Origin: Octadecabacter sp. SW4
Lineage (GTDB): Bacteria; Pseudomonadota; Alphaproteobacteria; Rhodobacterales; Rhodobacteraceae
NCBI RefSeq assembly: GCF_008065155.1
Contig: NZ_CP042819.1
Span: forward strand, 930,001 to 994,000
Length of the DNA stretch: 64,000 nt
Reading direction: 5' to 3'
In this document: one piece after another, positions 26,515-34,713 of the stretch
Numbering within the stretch: the stretch's first letter is position 1
How the letters are laid out: every line of letters begins with the position of its first letter
The notes under the pieces: model-generated
The model's database searches: none
Told to the model about the DNA's origin: nothing
What the model saw: the letters and a program-made list of their open reading frames with translations, nothing else
Program-made: the position numbers and the translations under genes

Positions 26515-27843
26515 ATGGCACTCACACTCATGCAAAGGGCGGGCTGGGGCCTTGCCGATATGGGCATCGTCGTCTTTGTCGTCGTCAAGCAACTGTTGGT
26601 CTTTGCCTTTCTGACCAGTCAGTTGGGCGTGCCGGTTGGATTGGCAGGGGCGGTGACCACGGCCGTGCTGATCTTTGACATCATCACCGACCCCTTGGTG
26701 GGGTATTTGTCAGACCACACCCAAAGCCGCTGGGGGCGCAGGTTTCCGTGGATGGCCACAGGTGCGGTCGTCATGGCGGCGGGGATGACGGGGATGTTCG
26801 CCGTGCCTGCCGGTTTGGGCATTGCCGGAAGTCTGACTTGGGTGATCGGCTTTTTCGTGATGGCGACAATCGGGTTCACGATGGTCGCGGTCCCCTACGG
26901 CGCGATGGCGGGCGAAATTACCCAAAACCCGCGCGAACGGTCCGCGATGACGGCGTGGCGCATGGGATTTGCCAGCATCGGCATCCTTGTGGGCGGGGCC
27001 TTGGTGCCCGGTTTGGCGGCGGGGATGGGCCACGCTTGGGCGGCGCTTGCTGTATCGCCATTGATCATTGGCGCCATCTGGGCGTCGATCTATCTGACGC
27101 GACGCGCCCCGCGGATCGCGCAGGCCACAACTGTCGATCCACGTGCGGTGATCACGCTGGTGCTTGGCAATCGTCCCTTTATGGCGCTGACCGTTCTTTA
27201 TGGTGTGATGACGATGGCGATCGCGCTGATCACCGCAGGGCTGCCCTTTGGGGCGCTTTATTTGATCATCGACTCGGGCGATACATTTCTGTCGGGTGCG
27301 GCGCGGGCGCTGACGACCCTGAGCCTGATGTTTGCCGCCTTTGTCGTCGGCGCGATCCTGTCGCAGGCCGTCTGGGTCGCGCTGTCCCATGCCTTGGGCA
27401 AAATGGGCGCGCTGATCCTGGGCCTGTCACTGTATATCGTCTTGCTGGTCGTGCTGTTTTATCAACTGCCGTCGGTCGATGTCACCTTGATTGCCGGGCT
27501 TTTCGTGCTCGCCGGGATGGCGAACGGGGCCTATCAGCAAATTCCCTTTGCGATGTATCCCGACCTGATGGATATCACACGGGCCCAAAGCGGGCAGGCC
27601 ATCGAAGGGGCGTTCAGCGCGATCTGGCTGTTTGGCCAAAAGGCCGCCAACGCGATCGCACCGCTGATCCTGGGGGGCATTCTGACGGCATATGGCTGGG
27701 TCGAAACGACAGAAACCATCACCGTGCAACCCAAGGCGGCGCTGGCTGCACTGCAGGTGTCAATCTCGCTTGTGCCGGCGGGAATCCTTGGGCTGGCCAT
27801 CGTCGGATTACTGGCGTTTTATCGCCCCCACAGGGTGCATTAG
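26515..27843 (+). CDS. MFS transporter of the GPH/MelB-like family
   Basis: A 442-residue inner membrane carrier with 12 predicted helices. FDIITDPLVGYLSDHTQSRWGRRFPWM is the glycoside-pentoside-hexuronide cation symporter signature (the D-P-G-D loop after helix 2). The second half includes IPFAMYPDLMDITRAQSGQAIEG, a typical helix 10-11 loop of this group. Such proteins import sugars or related compounds with Na+ or H+; the substrate here is unknown. It is preceded by a 108-base gap and followed by a hydrolase on the same strand. Confidence 0.88.
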   Translation: MALTLMQRAGWGLADMGIVVFVVVKQLLVFAFLTSQLGVPVGLAGAVTTAVLIFDIITDPLVGYLSDHTQSRWGRRFPWMATGAVVMAAGMTGMFAVPAGLGIAGSLTWVIGFFVMATIGFTMVAVPYGAMAGEITQNPRERSAMTAWRMGFASIGILVGGALVPGLAAGMGHAWAALAVSPLIIGAIWASIYLTRRAPRIAQATTVDPRAVITLVLGNRPFMALTVLYGVMTMAIALITAGLPFGALYLIIDSGDTFLSGAARALTTLSLMFAAFVVGAILSQAVWVALSHALGKMGALILGLSLYIVLLVVLFYQLPSVDVTLIAGLFVLAGMANGAYQQIPFAMYPDLMDITRAQSGQAIEGAFSAIWLFGQKAANAIAPLILGGILTAYGWVETTETITVQPKAALAALQVSISLVPAGILGLAIVGLLAFYRPHRVH

Positions 27844-27936
27844 CGCGGGATACGGTGCAGATTCGGGTTGCGCCCGCCGCGCAGGAACAGGCATCAATCG
27901 CGTGTCGCGCCCCGCAGCGGGGTGACAGGGGATGAC

Positions 27937-28647
27937 ATGAACGAACCACTGGTCTTACTTCCGGGCATGATGTGCGATGCACGCATTTTCGCGCCGCAAA
28001 TATTTGCCCTATCGACCGATATGGCCGTCATGGCCGCGCCGATCACTCACGGTGAACGGATCGAGGAAATCGCCAGCCATATTCTGTCGCTTGCTCCGTC
28101 AAAGTTTGCGCTGGCGGGGTTATCGATGGGTGGCATCGTTGCGTTGGAAATCCTGCGGCGCGCGCCTGAACGGGTGACCCGACTGGCCTTGATGGATACC
28201 TCGCCAATGGCGGAATCCCCGGCCGAGGCCGCCGCGCGCGAGGTGCAGATTGTCGGCGCACGATCGGGACGGATGCTCGAGGTGATCCGCGACGATATGC
28301 TGCCCAACGTCTTGCGGCCCGGGCCGGAAAGGGGCGATCAACAGGCCTTGATGCTGGATATGGCGGCGGATTTGGGGCCAGAGGTTTTCGTGCGCCAGAC
28401 CCGTGCGTTGCAGCGGCGGCGCGATCATCAGATGACCCTGCGCAAGATCCGCCAGCCCGCCCTGATCCTGTGTGGGGCCGATGACACGCTGACCCCGCCC
28501 AAACGCCACGAATTCATGGCGCAACTGATCGAATTTGCCCAATTGCGTGTGATTGACGGGGCGGGCCATTTGCCGGTTCTGGATCAGCCTGCCGCGGTCA
28601 CGGCGGCGCTGCGCGACTGGATGAAACAACCGCTGGTGCTTCGATGA
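27937..28647 (+). CDS. Alpha/beta hydrolase
   Basis: A 236-residue alpha/beta hydrolase. LPGMMCDARIF is the oxyanion-hole region, GLSMGG holds Ser63 as nucleophile, GADDTLTPPKRH has the Asp and GAGHLPVLDQP the His. This pattern is like 3-oxoadipate enol-lactonase or BioH-type esterases, but without context for either. The ATG at 27937 is chosen because the upstream in-frame ATG gives an Arg-rich lead of low coding character. It overlaps the methyltransferase gene by ATGA. Confidence 0.87.
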   Translation: MNEPLVLLPGMMCDARIFAPQIFALSTDMAVMAAPITHGERIEEIASHILSLAPSKFALAGLSMGGIVALEILRRAPERVTRLALMDTSPMAESPAEAAAREVQIVGARSGRMLEVIRDDMLPNVLRPGPERGDQQALMLDMAADLGPEVFVRQTRALQRRRDHQMTLRKIRQPALILCGADDTLTPPKRHEFMAQLIEFAQLRVIDGAGHLPVLDQPAAVTAALRDWMKQPLVLR

Positions 28648-29150
28648 GCGTGAAATACGACAAATATTACAGCGAAGGGCCGGATGCGCTGGGGCCGCCC
28701 ACGAAGATACTGACCGATTTCCTGACGGATCATCTGCCCGCCAAGGCGCGCGTTCTGGATGTGGGCTGCGGGCAGGGGCGCGATGCACTTTGGCTTGCGC
28801 GGCGGGGGCATCGCGTGGTCGGGATCGATATTTCGACGGTGGGAATCGGCCAGTTACGTGATCGCGCCAAGGCCGAAGGGCTGGATGTCACCGCCCATGT
28901 GGCAGATGTGGAAACCTTTGATCCGGATGGAGAATTTGACTGCGTGCTGTTTGATCGCACGCTGCACATGATCCTTGACGCGCCGCGCCGCAATGCAGGA
29001 TTCGCCCGCCTTGCCGGGGCCGTCAAACAGGGCGGGTCATGCGTGGTTCTGGACGAGGCAGACAACATCGCCGGCTTGCTTGCGGAACTGCCCGAGGGCT
29101 GGTCGCAAATCTGGCGCCCAAAGGCGGGATTCGCCCTGCGCCGCGTGTAA
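28644..29150 (+). CDS. Class I SAM-dependent methyltransferase, TehB-like
   Basis: A 168-residue cytoplasmic methyltransferase. VLDVGCGQGRDALWLARRGH is motif I, VVGIDIS the acidic ribose loop and FDCVLFDRTLHMI the post-motif region. Length and style resemble TehB/tellurite-detoxifying or thiopurine-type methyltransferases, but the substrate is open. Translationally coupled to the upstream hydrolase and converging with phaZ 29 bases away. Confidence 0.87.
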   Translation: MSVKYDKYYSEGPDALGPPTKILTDFLTDHLPAKARVLDVGCGQGRDALWLARRGHRVVGIDISTVGIGQLRDRAKAEGLDVTAHVADVETFDPDGEFDCVLFDRTLHMILDAPRRNAGFARLAGAVKQGGSCVVLDEADNIAGLLAELPEGWSQIWRPKAGFALRRV

Positions 29151-29179
29151 GAAAGGGGTGCCGTAGCGCCCCGATCTGA

Positions 29180-30487
29180 TCAAACGGCGACGTTCGCCAG
29201 CCCGGTATCGTGCGGCAGATCCTCGTGTTTGGCATTGCGCATCTTGCGGGTTGGATCGCCACTGTTTGCGTCGATGAAATCCAGCACAAGCGGGCGGATG
29301 TTGTTGCGCCAGCTGCGCCCGGCAAAGATGCCATAGTGCCCCGCACCCGGTTCAAGATGGGCGGCCTTTTTGTCGTCAGGCAGGCTTGTGAGCAGGTCCA
29401 GCGCGGCCAGACATTGACCGGGGGCGGAGATATCATCGTCCTCGCCCTCGACAATCTTGACGGCGACCGTTGTGATCTTGCCGAAATCGACTTTTTTGCC
29501 ATCGACCCAGAAATCATTGCGGGCGATATCGCGCCCCTTGAAGATACGTTCAACCGTGGACAGGTAGAATTCCGCAGGCATATCCATCACGGCCAGATAT
29601 TCATCATAAAAGGTGTTGTGCCTGTCATGTTCGCCGTCTTCGCCCTTGGCGACGCGCATGATCTGGTCCTTGAAGGCATCCGCGTGGGTTTCCCCATTCA
29701 TCGAAATGAACGAAGCCAGTTGCAACAGCCCCGGATAGACCAGACGGCCCACGCCGGCGTATTTGAAACCGACCCGCTGGATCATGGTCTGTTCCAGTTG
29801 GCCCATCGTGACAGAGCGGCCAAAGTCGGTGACTTCGGTGTGGTTCGCTTCGGGGTCGACGGGGCCACCGATCAGGGTGAGGGACGCAGGCTGCGCCTTT
29901 GGGTCTTCCTCGGCCAGATAGGCGGTCGCGGCAAGGGTCAGTGGCACCGGCTGGCAGACGGCAATGACGTGAATATCGTTGCCAAGCGCCTTCATGAAAT
30001 CAACAAGGTAGAGTGTATAATCCTCAACGTCGAACTTGCCCTCGCTGACCGGAATGTCGCGGGCATTGTGCCAATCTGTGATGTATACTTCGCAATCGAC
30101 CAGCAGCGATTTCACGGTCTTGCGCAACAGCGTGGCATAGTGGCCCGACATGGGCGCGACCAGCATCACGCGGCGCTTCTTGGCCTTGCGGCCCGGCACG
30201 GCGAAATGGATCAGATCGCCAAACGGGCGTTTGACGACAGTGTTGATGCTGACCAGATGGTCCTTGCCATCCTCGCAGGTGAAGGTGCTGATGCCCCAAT
30301 CGGGCTTGGCGACCATGCGGCTGAATGACCGTTCCGTCACCTCGCCCCACGCCTTGAGCATTTCCATGCCTGGGTTGGGCCAGAGCGCCACCGCCGGATA
30401 GGATGCAAATGCGCGTGCTGTCGCTCCCAACCATTGGTTGGTGTTGCGCATGCTTTCCATCAGGTCATAGGTCATCATATACTTCAC
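29180..30487 (-). CDS. phaZ: Intracellular polyhydroxyalkanoate depolymerase
   Basis: A 435-residue cytoplasmic depolymerase that mobilises PHA granules. Features are MYTYDLMES-type start (here MMTYDLMESMRNTNQWLGA), HFAVPGRKAKKRRVMLVAPMSGHYATLLR, YITDWHNARDIPVS and the active-site Cys178 in VICQP-like VCQPVPLT; Asp and His follow in the C-terminal third (EGEDDDISAPGQ, GAGHYGIFAG). It lacks a signal peptide, as expected for the intracellular family. Divergent from phaC with a 106-base gap holding a PhaR-type site. Confidence 0.95.
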   Translation of the reverse strand: MKYMMTYDLMESMRNTNQWLGATARAFASYPAVALWPNPGMEMLKAWGEVTERSFSRMVAKPDWGISTFTCEDGKDHLVSINTVVKRPFGDLIHFAVPGRKAKKRRVMLVAPMSGHYATLLRKTVKSLLVDCEVYITDWHNARDIPVSEGKFDVEDYTLYLVDFMKALGNDIHVIAVCQPVPLTLAATAYLAEEDPKAQPASLTLIGGPVDPEANHTEVTDFGRSVTMGQLEQTMIQRVGFKYAGVGRLVYPGLLQLASFISMNGETHADAFKDQIMRVAKGEDGEHDRHNTFYDEYLAVMDMPAEFYLSTVERIFKGRDIARNDFWVDGKKVDFGKITTVAVKIVEGEDDDISAPGQCLAALDLLTSLPDDKKAAHLEPGAGHYGIFAGRSWRNNIRPLVLDFIDANSGDPTRKMRNAKHEDLPHDTGLANVAV

Positions 30488-30561
30488 AAAGACACCTCCG
30501 GGTGTTTGGCGCAGCAGGATAGCTTGGTGGCCTTGACGTTTCGTGAAGGTCAGGGCTGATG

Positions 30562-30573
30562 CTGCACCTGCAA
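30562..30573. promoter_or_regulatory. PhaR-type site between phaZ and phaC
   Basis: CTGC-ACCT-GCAA is one base from the CTGC-N3/4-GCAG consensus described for PhaR in Rhodobacter. It lies 21 bases before the phaC ATG in the divergent promoter region, so it could repress phaC and perhaps phaZ. Confidence 0.5.
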
Positions 30574-30593
30574 ACTAGGGGTGAAATTGCGAT

Positions 30594-32402
30594 ATGACAA
30601 CTGAAGATTTAACCGACGACGCTACATCTAGCGAAAGCCTTGCCAAGCTTGAGGCAAATCTAGCCAAGATCGAAGGGTTGACGCAGCGTCTGGTCAATGC
30701 GCTCGCGAACAAACGCAGTGTGCCAAAGGATCTGCAAGGCCCCGACCAAGAGCTTTACGTCAAAGCAGCGACCAATTTTTGGACTGAAATGATGGCCAAC
30801 CCTGCCAAGATGATCGAACATCAGGTCGGCTACTGGGGCAAAACCGTCAAACACTTTGTCGAAGCGCAACAGGAGCTGGCCAAGGGCAACCTTGTCGCCC
30901 CGCCCGATGACACCCCCACCGACAAACGTTTCGCCAATCCGCTGTGGCAGACCCACCCCTACTTCAACTTTGTGAAGCAGCAATACATGCACAATGTGCA
31001 GGCGGTTCACGCGGCGGTGGCCGAAATCGACGGGCTGGATGACAAGGACCGCAAGCGGTTGGAATTCTTCAGCAATCAGATCGTCGATATGTTCAGCCCG
31101 ACGAATTTTCTGGCGACCAACCCCGATGCCTTGACCCTTGCCGTCGAAACCGAAGGCCAAAGCCTGCTGGACGGGCTGGAACATCTGGTTGCCGATCTCG
31201 AGGCGTCGGGGGGTGAATTGCAGGTCACGCTGGCCGACAAATCCGCCTTCAAGATTGGTGAGAACATCGCCACAACGCCCGGCGACGTGGTGTTCCGCAA
31301 TCACCTGTTTGAACTGATCCAGTATCGCCCGACCACCGAAACGGTCTGTGAAACCCCGCTGATCCTGTTTCCGCCCTGGATCAACAAATTCTATATCCTT
31401 GATTTGAAAGAACAAAATAGCCTGATAAAATGGATCACCGATCAGGGCTATACACTGTTTGTCGTCTCTTGGGTGAACCCTGACGCAAGCTATCGCGACA
31501 CCGACATGACCGACTATGTGCAGGACGGCTATCTGACAGCGATCGCCCAGGTCAAATCCATCTGCGACGTCAAAAAAGTCAACACCGTGGGCTATTGCAT
31601 CGCCGGCACGACCCTATCGTTGACATTGGCCTTGATGAAGTCGCGCAAGGATAAATCAATCAATTCGGCGACCTTTTTCACGACCCTCACGGATTTTTCC
31701 GATCAGGGCGAAGTCGGCGTGTTCCTGAACGACGATTTTGTCGACGGGATCGAGGAGGAGGTGCAGAAAACGGGCATCCTTGAAAGTTTCTTCATGTCGC
31801 GCACCTTTTCCTATCTGCGCAGCAATGACCTGATCTATGGACCCGCCATCAAAAGCTACATGATGGGGCAGGCGCCCCCTGCGTTTGATCTGCTCTATTG
31901 GAACGGTGACGGCACCAACCTGCCGGGCAAGATGGCGGTGCAATACCTGCGGGGCCTGTGCCAAAGCGATAATTTTGCCAATGGCGAAGGTTTTGAAATT
32001 GCAGGGCAAAAGTTACACCTGAAAGATGTCGATGTGCCGCTCTGCGCGATCGCCTGCGAGACAGACCACATCGCCGCCTGGAAAAGCAGCTATCGCGGCG
32101 TGCAAAAGATGGGGGCAAAGAACAAGACCTTTATCCTGTCAGGATCCGGCCATATCGCAGGGATCGTGAACCCGCCCACCAAGGTCAAATATGGCTACTG
32201 GGTGAATGATGATCTGTCGCTGTCGCCCGAAGATTGGCAGGATACTGCCACGCAGCATGAGGGGTCGTGGTGGCCCCATTGGGAGAGCTGGCTGCGCAAG
32301 AAATCCGGCAAACAGGTGCCGGCCCGCAGCCCCGGCGATTCGTCCCATCCGGTGCTGTGTGACGCACCCGGAACCTATGTGTCGGCCACCCCGGACAAGT
32401 GA
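30594..32402 (+). CDS. phaC: Class I polyhydroxyalkanoate synthase
   Basis: A 602-residue synthase that polymerises 3-hydroxyacyl-CoA into PHA. The catalytic Cys335 lies in GYCIAG (the GxCxG lipase-like box). Asp (near CETDHIAAW) and His (GSGHIAG) complete the triad. The N-terminal third is the granule-associated/activity-modulating domain (FWTEMMANPAKMIEHQVGYW). Length fits class I enzymes that need no PhaE or PhaR subunit. The product is probably short-chain PHB. The phasin and repressor genes follow on the same strand, each with its own promoter region. Confidence 0.96.
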   Translation: MTTEDLTDDATSSESLAKLEANLAKIEGLTQRLVNALANKRSVPKDLQGPDQELYVKAATNFWTEMMANPAKMIEHQVGYWGKTVKHFVEAQQELAKGNLVAPPDDTPTDKRFANPLWQTHPYFNFVKQQYMHNVQAVHAAVAEIDGLDDKDRKRLEFFSNQIVDMFSPTNFLATNPDALTLAVETEGQSLLDGLEHLVADLEASGGELQVTLADKSAFKIGENIATTPGDVVFRNHLFELIQYRPTTETVCETPLILFPPWINKFYILDLKEQNSLIKWITDQGYTLFVVSWVNPDASYRDTDMTDYVQDGYLTAIAQVKSICDVKKVNTVGYCIAGTTLSLTLALMKSRKDKSINSATFFTTLTDFSDQGEVGVFLNDDFVDGIEEEVQKTGILESFFMSRTFSYLRSNDLIYGPAIKSYMMGQAPPAFDLLYWNGDGTNLPGKMAVQYLRGLCQSDNFANGEGFEIAGQKLHLKDVDVPLCAIACETDHIAAWKSSYRGVQKMGAKNKTFILSGSGHIAGIVNPPTKVKYGYWVNDDLSLSPEDWQDTATQHEGSWWPHWESWLRKKSGKQVPARSPGDSSHPVLCDAPGTYVSATPDK

Positions 32403-32419
32403 CGCCGGGTTAAGTGTTT

Positions 32420-32491
32420 GATTTTGCAAGTGCAGAAAAAATATCATGCTGCAGTGCAGAAAAAACTTGAAATGCCGCACTGCAGCATGCA
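32420..32491. promoter_or_regulatory. Cluster of PhaR-type sites upstream of phaP
   Basis: Three elements occur in 70 bases: TTGC-AAGT-GCAG (32424-32435), a perfect CTGC-AGT-GCAG (32449-32459), and CTGC-AGCAT-GCA within 32473-32491. The first two are embedded in similar AAAAAA-flanked contexts (GTGCAGAAAA). This is the densest group in the window and agrees with phaP being the main PhaR target. Phasin translation starts at 32550. Confidence 0.65.
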
Positions 32492-32549
32492 TATTGGGGT
32501 TAGAAATTCACCGCGGGACACCGCAACCGACCCTGAAAGGTTCAGAGCA

Positions 32550-32993
32550 ATGGCTAACACACAAGACTTCACCGCTGTCATGAAAGACATGATGGGCGCA
32601 TTCCCCGTCGACACCAAAGCAATGGAAGAGCAGTTCAAGACGTCCACGACGCTTGCCGAAAAAATGTCTGCCGTCACACTCGACGCCGCTGGCAAATCTA
32701 CAGAACTGTCCGCAAAGTGGGCACAGGACACGCTGGGCAAGCTGCAGGCGCTGACTGCTGCCAAGGCCGAGCCTGCCGACTATGCAAAATCCGTCACTGA
32801 TTTCGCCTCCGCGTCTGCCGAAGCCGCTGCTGAAAACATGGCCGCTTTCGCTGAAATCGCGAAAAAGGTTCAGACCGAAACTCTGGAGCTGCTGATGGCC
32901 GCTGGCAAAGACATGTCCGAGGACATGACAACTGCCGCCAAGAAAGCAACTGCCGATGTGACTGCTGCCGCCAAGAAGGCAACATCGAAGTAA
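32550..32993 (+). CDS. phaP: Phasin, PHA granule-associated protein
   Basis: A 147-residue helical, amphipathic protein rich in Ala, Lys, Glu and Thr (LAEKMSAVTLDAAGKSTELS, FASASAEAAAENMAAFAEI), ending in an Ala/Lys tail DVTAAAKKATSK typical of phasins. Phasins coat PHA granules and set their size and number. No catalytic motif is present. The ATG at 32550 follows AGAGCA after AAAGG at 32536-32540. Downstream is a clear terminator; upstream are PhaR-type sites. Confidence 0.9.
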   Translation: MANTQDFTAVMKDMMGAFPVDTKAMEEQFKTSTTLAEKMSAVTLDAAGKSTELSAKWAQDTLGKLQALTAAKAEPADYAKSVTDFASASAEAAAENMAAFAEIAKKVQTETLELLMAAGKDMSEDMTTAAKKATADVTAAAKKATSK

Positions 32994-33043
32994 GATAAGG
33001 GAAATCTGACGGTCTTTCCTCCCTAAGACCGGACGACACCCGG

Positions 33044-33080
33044 GGGCGAGCCTGCAGTGCGCAGCTCGCCCTTTCTTTTT
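33044..33080 (+). terminator. Intrinsic terminator after phaP
   Basis: Perfect 8-bp arms GGGCGAGC (33044-33051) and GCTCGCCC (33064-33071) are followed by TTTCTTTTT. The loop CTGCAGTGCGCA itself carries a CTGC-AGT-GC element like the PhaR sites. It should end the phaP transcript and leave phaR to its own promoter. Confidence 0.8.
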
Positions 33081-33103
33081 GTGCAAAGGCGGCATAGGCT
33101 TCT

Positions 33104-33114
33104 CTGCACTGCAA
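33104..33114. promoter_or_regulatory. PhaR-type site upstream of phaR
   Basis: CTGC-ACT-GCAA lies 19 bases before the phaR GTG and differs by one base from CTGC-N3-GCAG. It fits autoregulation of phaR, as known in related species. Confidence 0.55.
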
Positions 33115-33133
33115 CATATCCGGGGAGGATACC

Positions 33134-33685
33134 GTGGCCGAATCGAACAAGCCGCTGTTGATCAAGCGCTATGCGAGCCGCAGGCTCTATAATACCGAAA
33201 CAAGCGACTATGTGACGCTTGAGGATATCGCAGGCTTTATCCGCGAGGGGCGCGAGGTGCAGATCGTTGATCTGAAATCCGGCGACGACCTGACCCGCCA
33301 GTATTTGCTGCAAATCATCGCCGAACACGAAAGCCGTGGTGAAAGCGTGCTGCCGGTCGATGTGCTGACCGACCTTGTGCGCAGCTACACATCGCAGGCC
33401 ACATCGGTGGTGCCACAGTTTCTGGCGATGAGTTTCGACATGCTGCGCGACGGGCAATCCAAGATGGCCGAAAGTGTCGGTGTGATGAACCCCCTGTCCA
33501 AGATGCCCGGTTTCGACGCGATGCAAGCGCAGCAACAGGCGTTCTTCAAGGCGATGACCGGCGGGATGATGGGCGCGACCAAGCCCGAGGCCAAAACCGC
33601 GCCGGAACCCGAATCCGATGACCTTGATGACATCAAGGCCGAATTGGCCGCGCTCCAGGCGAAACTGTCCAAACTGGGCAAGTAA
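33134..33685 (+). CDS. phaR: Polyhydroxyalkanoate synthesis repressor PhaR
   Basis: A 183-residue repressor that binds PHA granules and, when free, DNA. The N-terminal PHB/PHA accumulation domain is strongly conserved: LLIKRYASRRLYNTETSDYV, then LEDIAGFIREG and TRQYLLQIIAEHES. The C-terminal half has Met/Gln-rich segments that may contact polymer, and an acidic helix ending in LQAKLSKLGK. The start is a GTG at 33134 with GGAGGAT seven bases upstream. It probably controls phaP and itself through the CTGC-N-GCAG sites. Confidence 0.93.
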   Translation: MAESNKPLLIKRYASRRLYNTETSDYVTLEDIAGFIREGREVQIVDLKSGDDLTRQYLLQIIAEHESRGESVLPVDVLTDLVRSYTSQATSVVPQFLAMSFDMLRDGQSKMAESVGVMNPLSKMPGFDAMQAQQQAFFKAMTGGMMGATKPEAKTAPEPESDDLDDIKAELAALQAKLSKLGK

Positions 33686-33696
33686 AGGCGCGTGCT

Positions 33697-34662
33697 ATGG
33701 CGGCATCGACGGGCCGGATCACCCTGTGGGGCGTCGAGGTTTTCGTCGCCACCGCCGAAGAGGCAAGCATCAGCGCGGCGGCGCGCCGCCTTGGCACATC
33801 CGCCGCGACCGTCAGCCAGCAACTGACCAACCTTGAAGGCGCGATCGGCACGTCGCTGCTGAACCGGTCCGAACGCCCCGTGACATTGACCCCGGCCGGC
33901 GAGATGTTTCTGCGCCGCGCCAATACCATCCTCAACGAGGCCGATCAGGCCCGCGCTGAACTGGCAATGGCCGATCTGTCACGGCTCACGCGGTTCCGCC
34001 TTGGCATGATCGAGGATTTCGACGCCGATGTGACCCCGCGTTTGTTGTCGGACATGGCGGATACCCTGAAAAACTGCCAATTCCTGCTGGAAACCGGCGC
34101 ATCGCACCGCCTGTTCGACCTGCTGGAAACCCGCGCGCTGGATGTGGTCGTGGCCACGGATATGGGCGCGGCCGCCCCCTGGATGGAAGTGCATCCGCTG
34201 TTGCAGGAACCCTTTGTCGTCGCCGTTCCAAAAGGCAGCGTGGCGGGCGATCCGGCACGCGCCTTGCGCCGCATGCCGCTTATTCAATATACCACCCGCC
34301 ATCATATGGGCCGGATGATCGCCGCCCATCTGGCGCGGCAAAACCTGACGCTGGCCCATAAATTCGAGCTCGACAGCTATCACGCGATCATGGCGATGGT
34401 GGCAGCAGGTGCTGGCTGGACGATCCTGACGCCGCTGGGCTGGCTGCGCGCGCAGCGGTTTCGCGATAGCGTTGACGTGATCGCCATGCCCTTTGCGCCG
34501 CTGACGCGCGTGATTTCACTAACCGCGCGCCGCGATGTGCTGGGCGAGATGCCTGCCGGAATCGCGGCCCAACTGCGCCCCTTGCTGCAGGGGATGATCG
34601 TTGATCCCGCCCGCGCTGAATTGCCGTGGCTGGGTGATGATCTGGCGGTGCAGGGGGGCTAG
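33697..34662 (+). CDS. LysR-family transcriptional regulator
   Basis: A 321-residue LysR regulator. The helix-turn-helix is at residues about 10-70 (VFVATAEEASISAAARRLGT, SAATVSQQLTNLEGAIGTSLLNR), and the type 2 periplasmic-binding-like effector domain fills the rest. It begins 12 bases after phaR and may be on the same transcript, but a role in PHA metabolism cannot be shown. LysR genes are normally divergent from targets; here no divergent target is present. It ends 51 bases before a convergent aminotransferase gene. Confidence 0.88.
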   Translation: MAASTGRITLWGVEVFVATAEEASISAAARRLGTSAATVSQQLTNLEGAIGTSLLNRSERPVTLTPAGEMFLRRANTILNEADQARAELAMADLSRLTRFRLGMIEDFDADVTPRLLSDMADTLKNCQFLLETGASHRLFDLLETRALDVVVATDMGAAAPWMEVHPLLQEPFVVAVPKGSVAGDPARALRRMPLIQYTTRHHMGRMIAAHLARQNLTLAHKFELDSYHAIMAMVAAGAGWTILTPLGWLRAQRFRDSVDVIAMPFAPLTRVISLTARRDVLGEMPAGIAAQLRPLLQGMIVDPARAELPWLGDDLAVQGG

Positions 34663-34713
34663 CCCCCCGTCCTCTCGGACTCCCCCCCAGAGTTTTCCGA
34701 CCAAGATGAAGAA

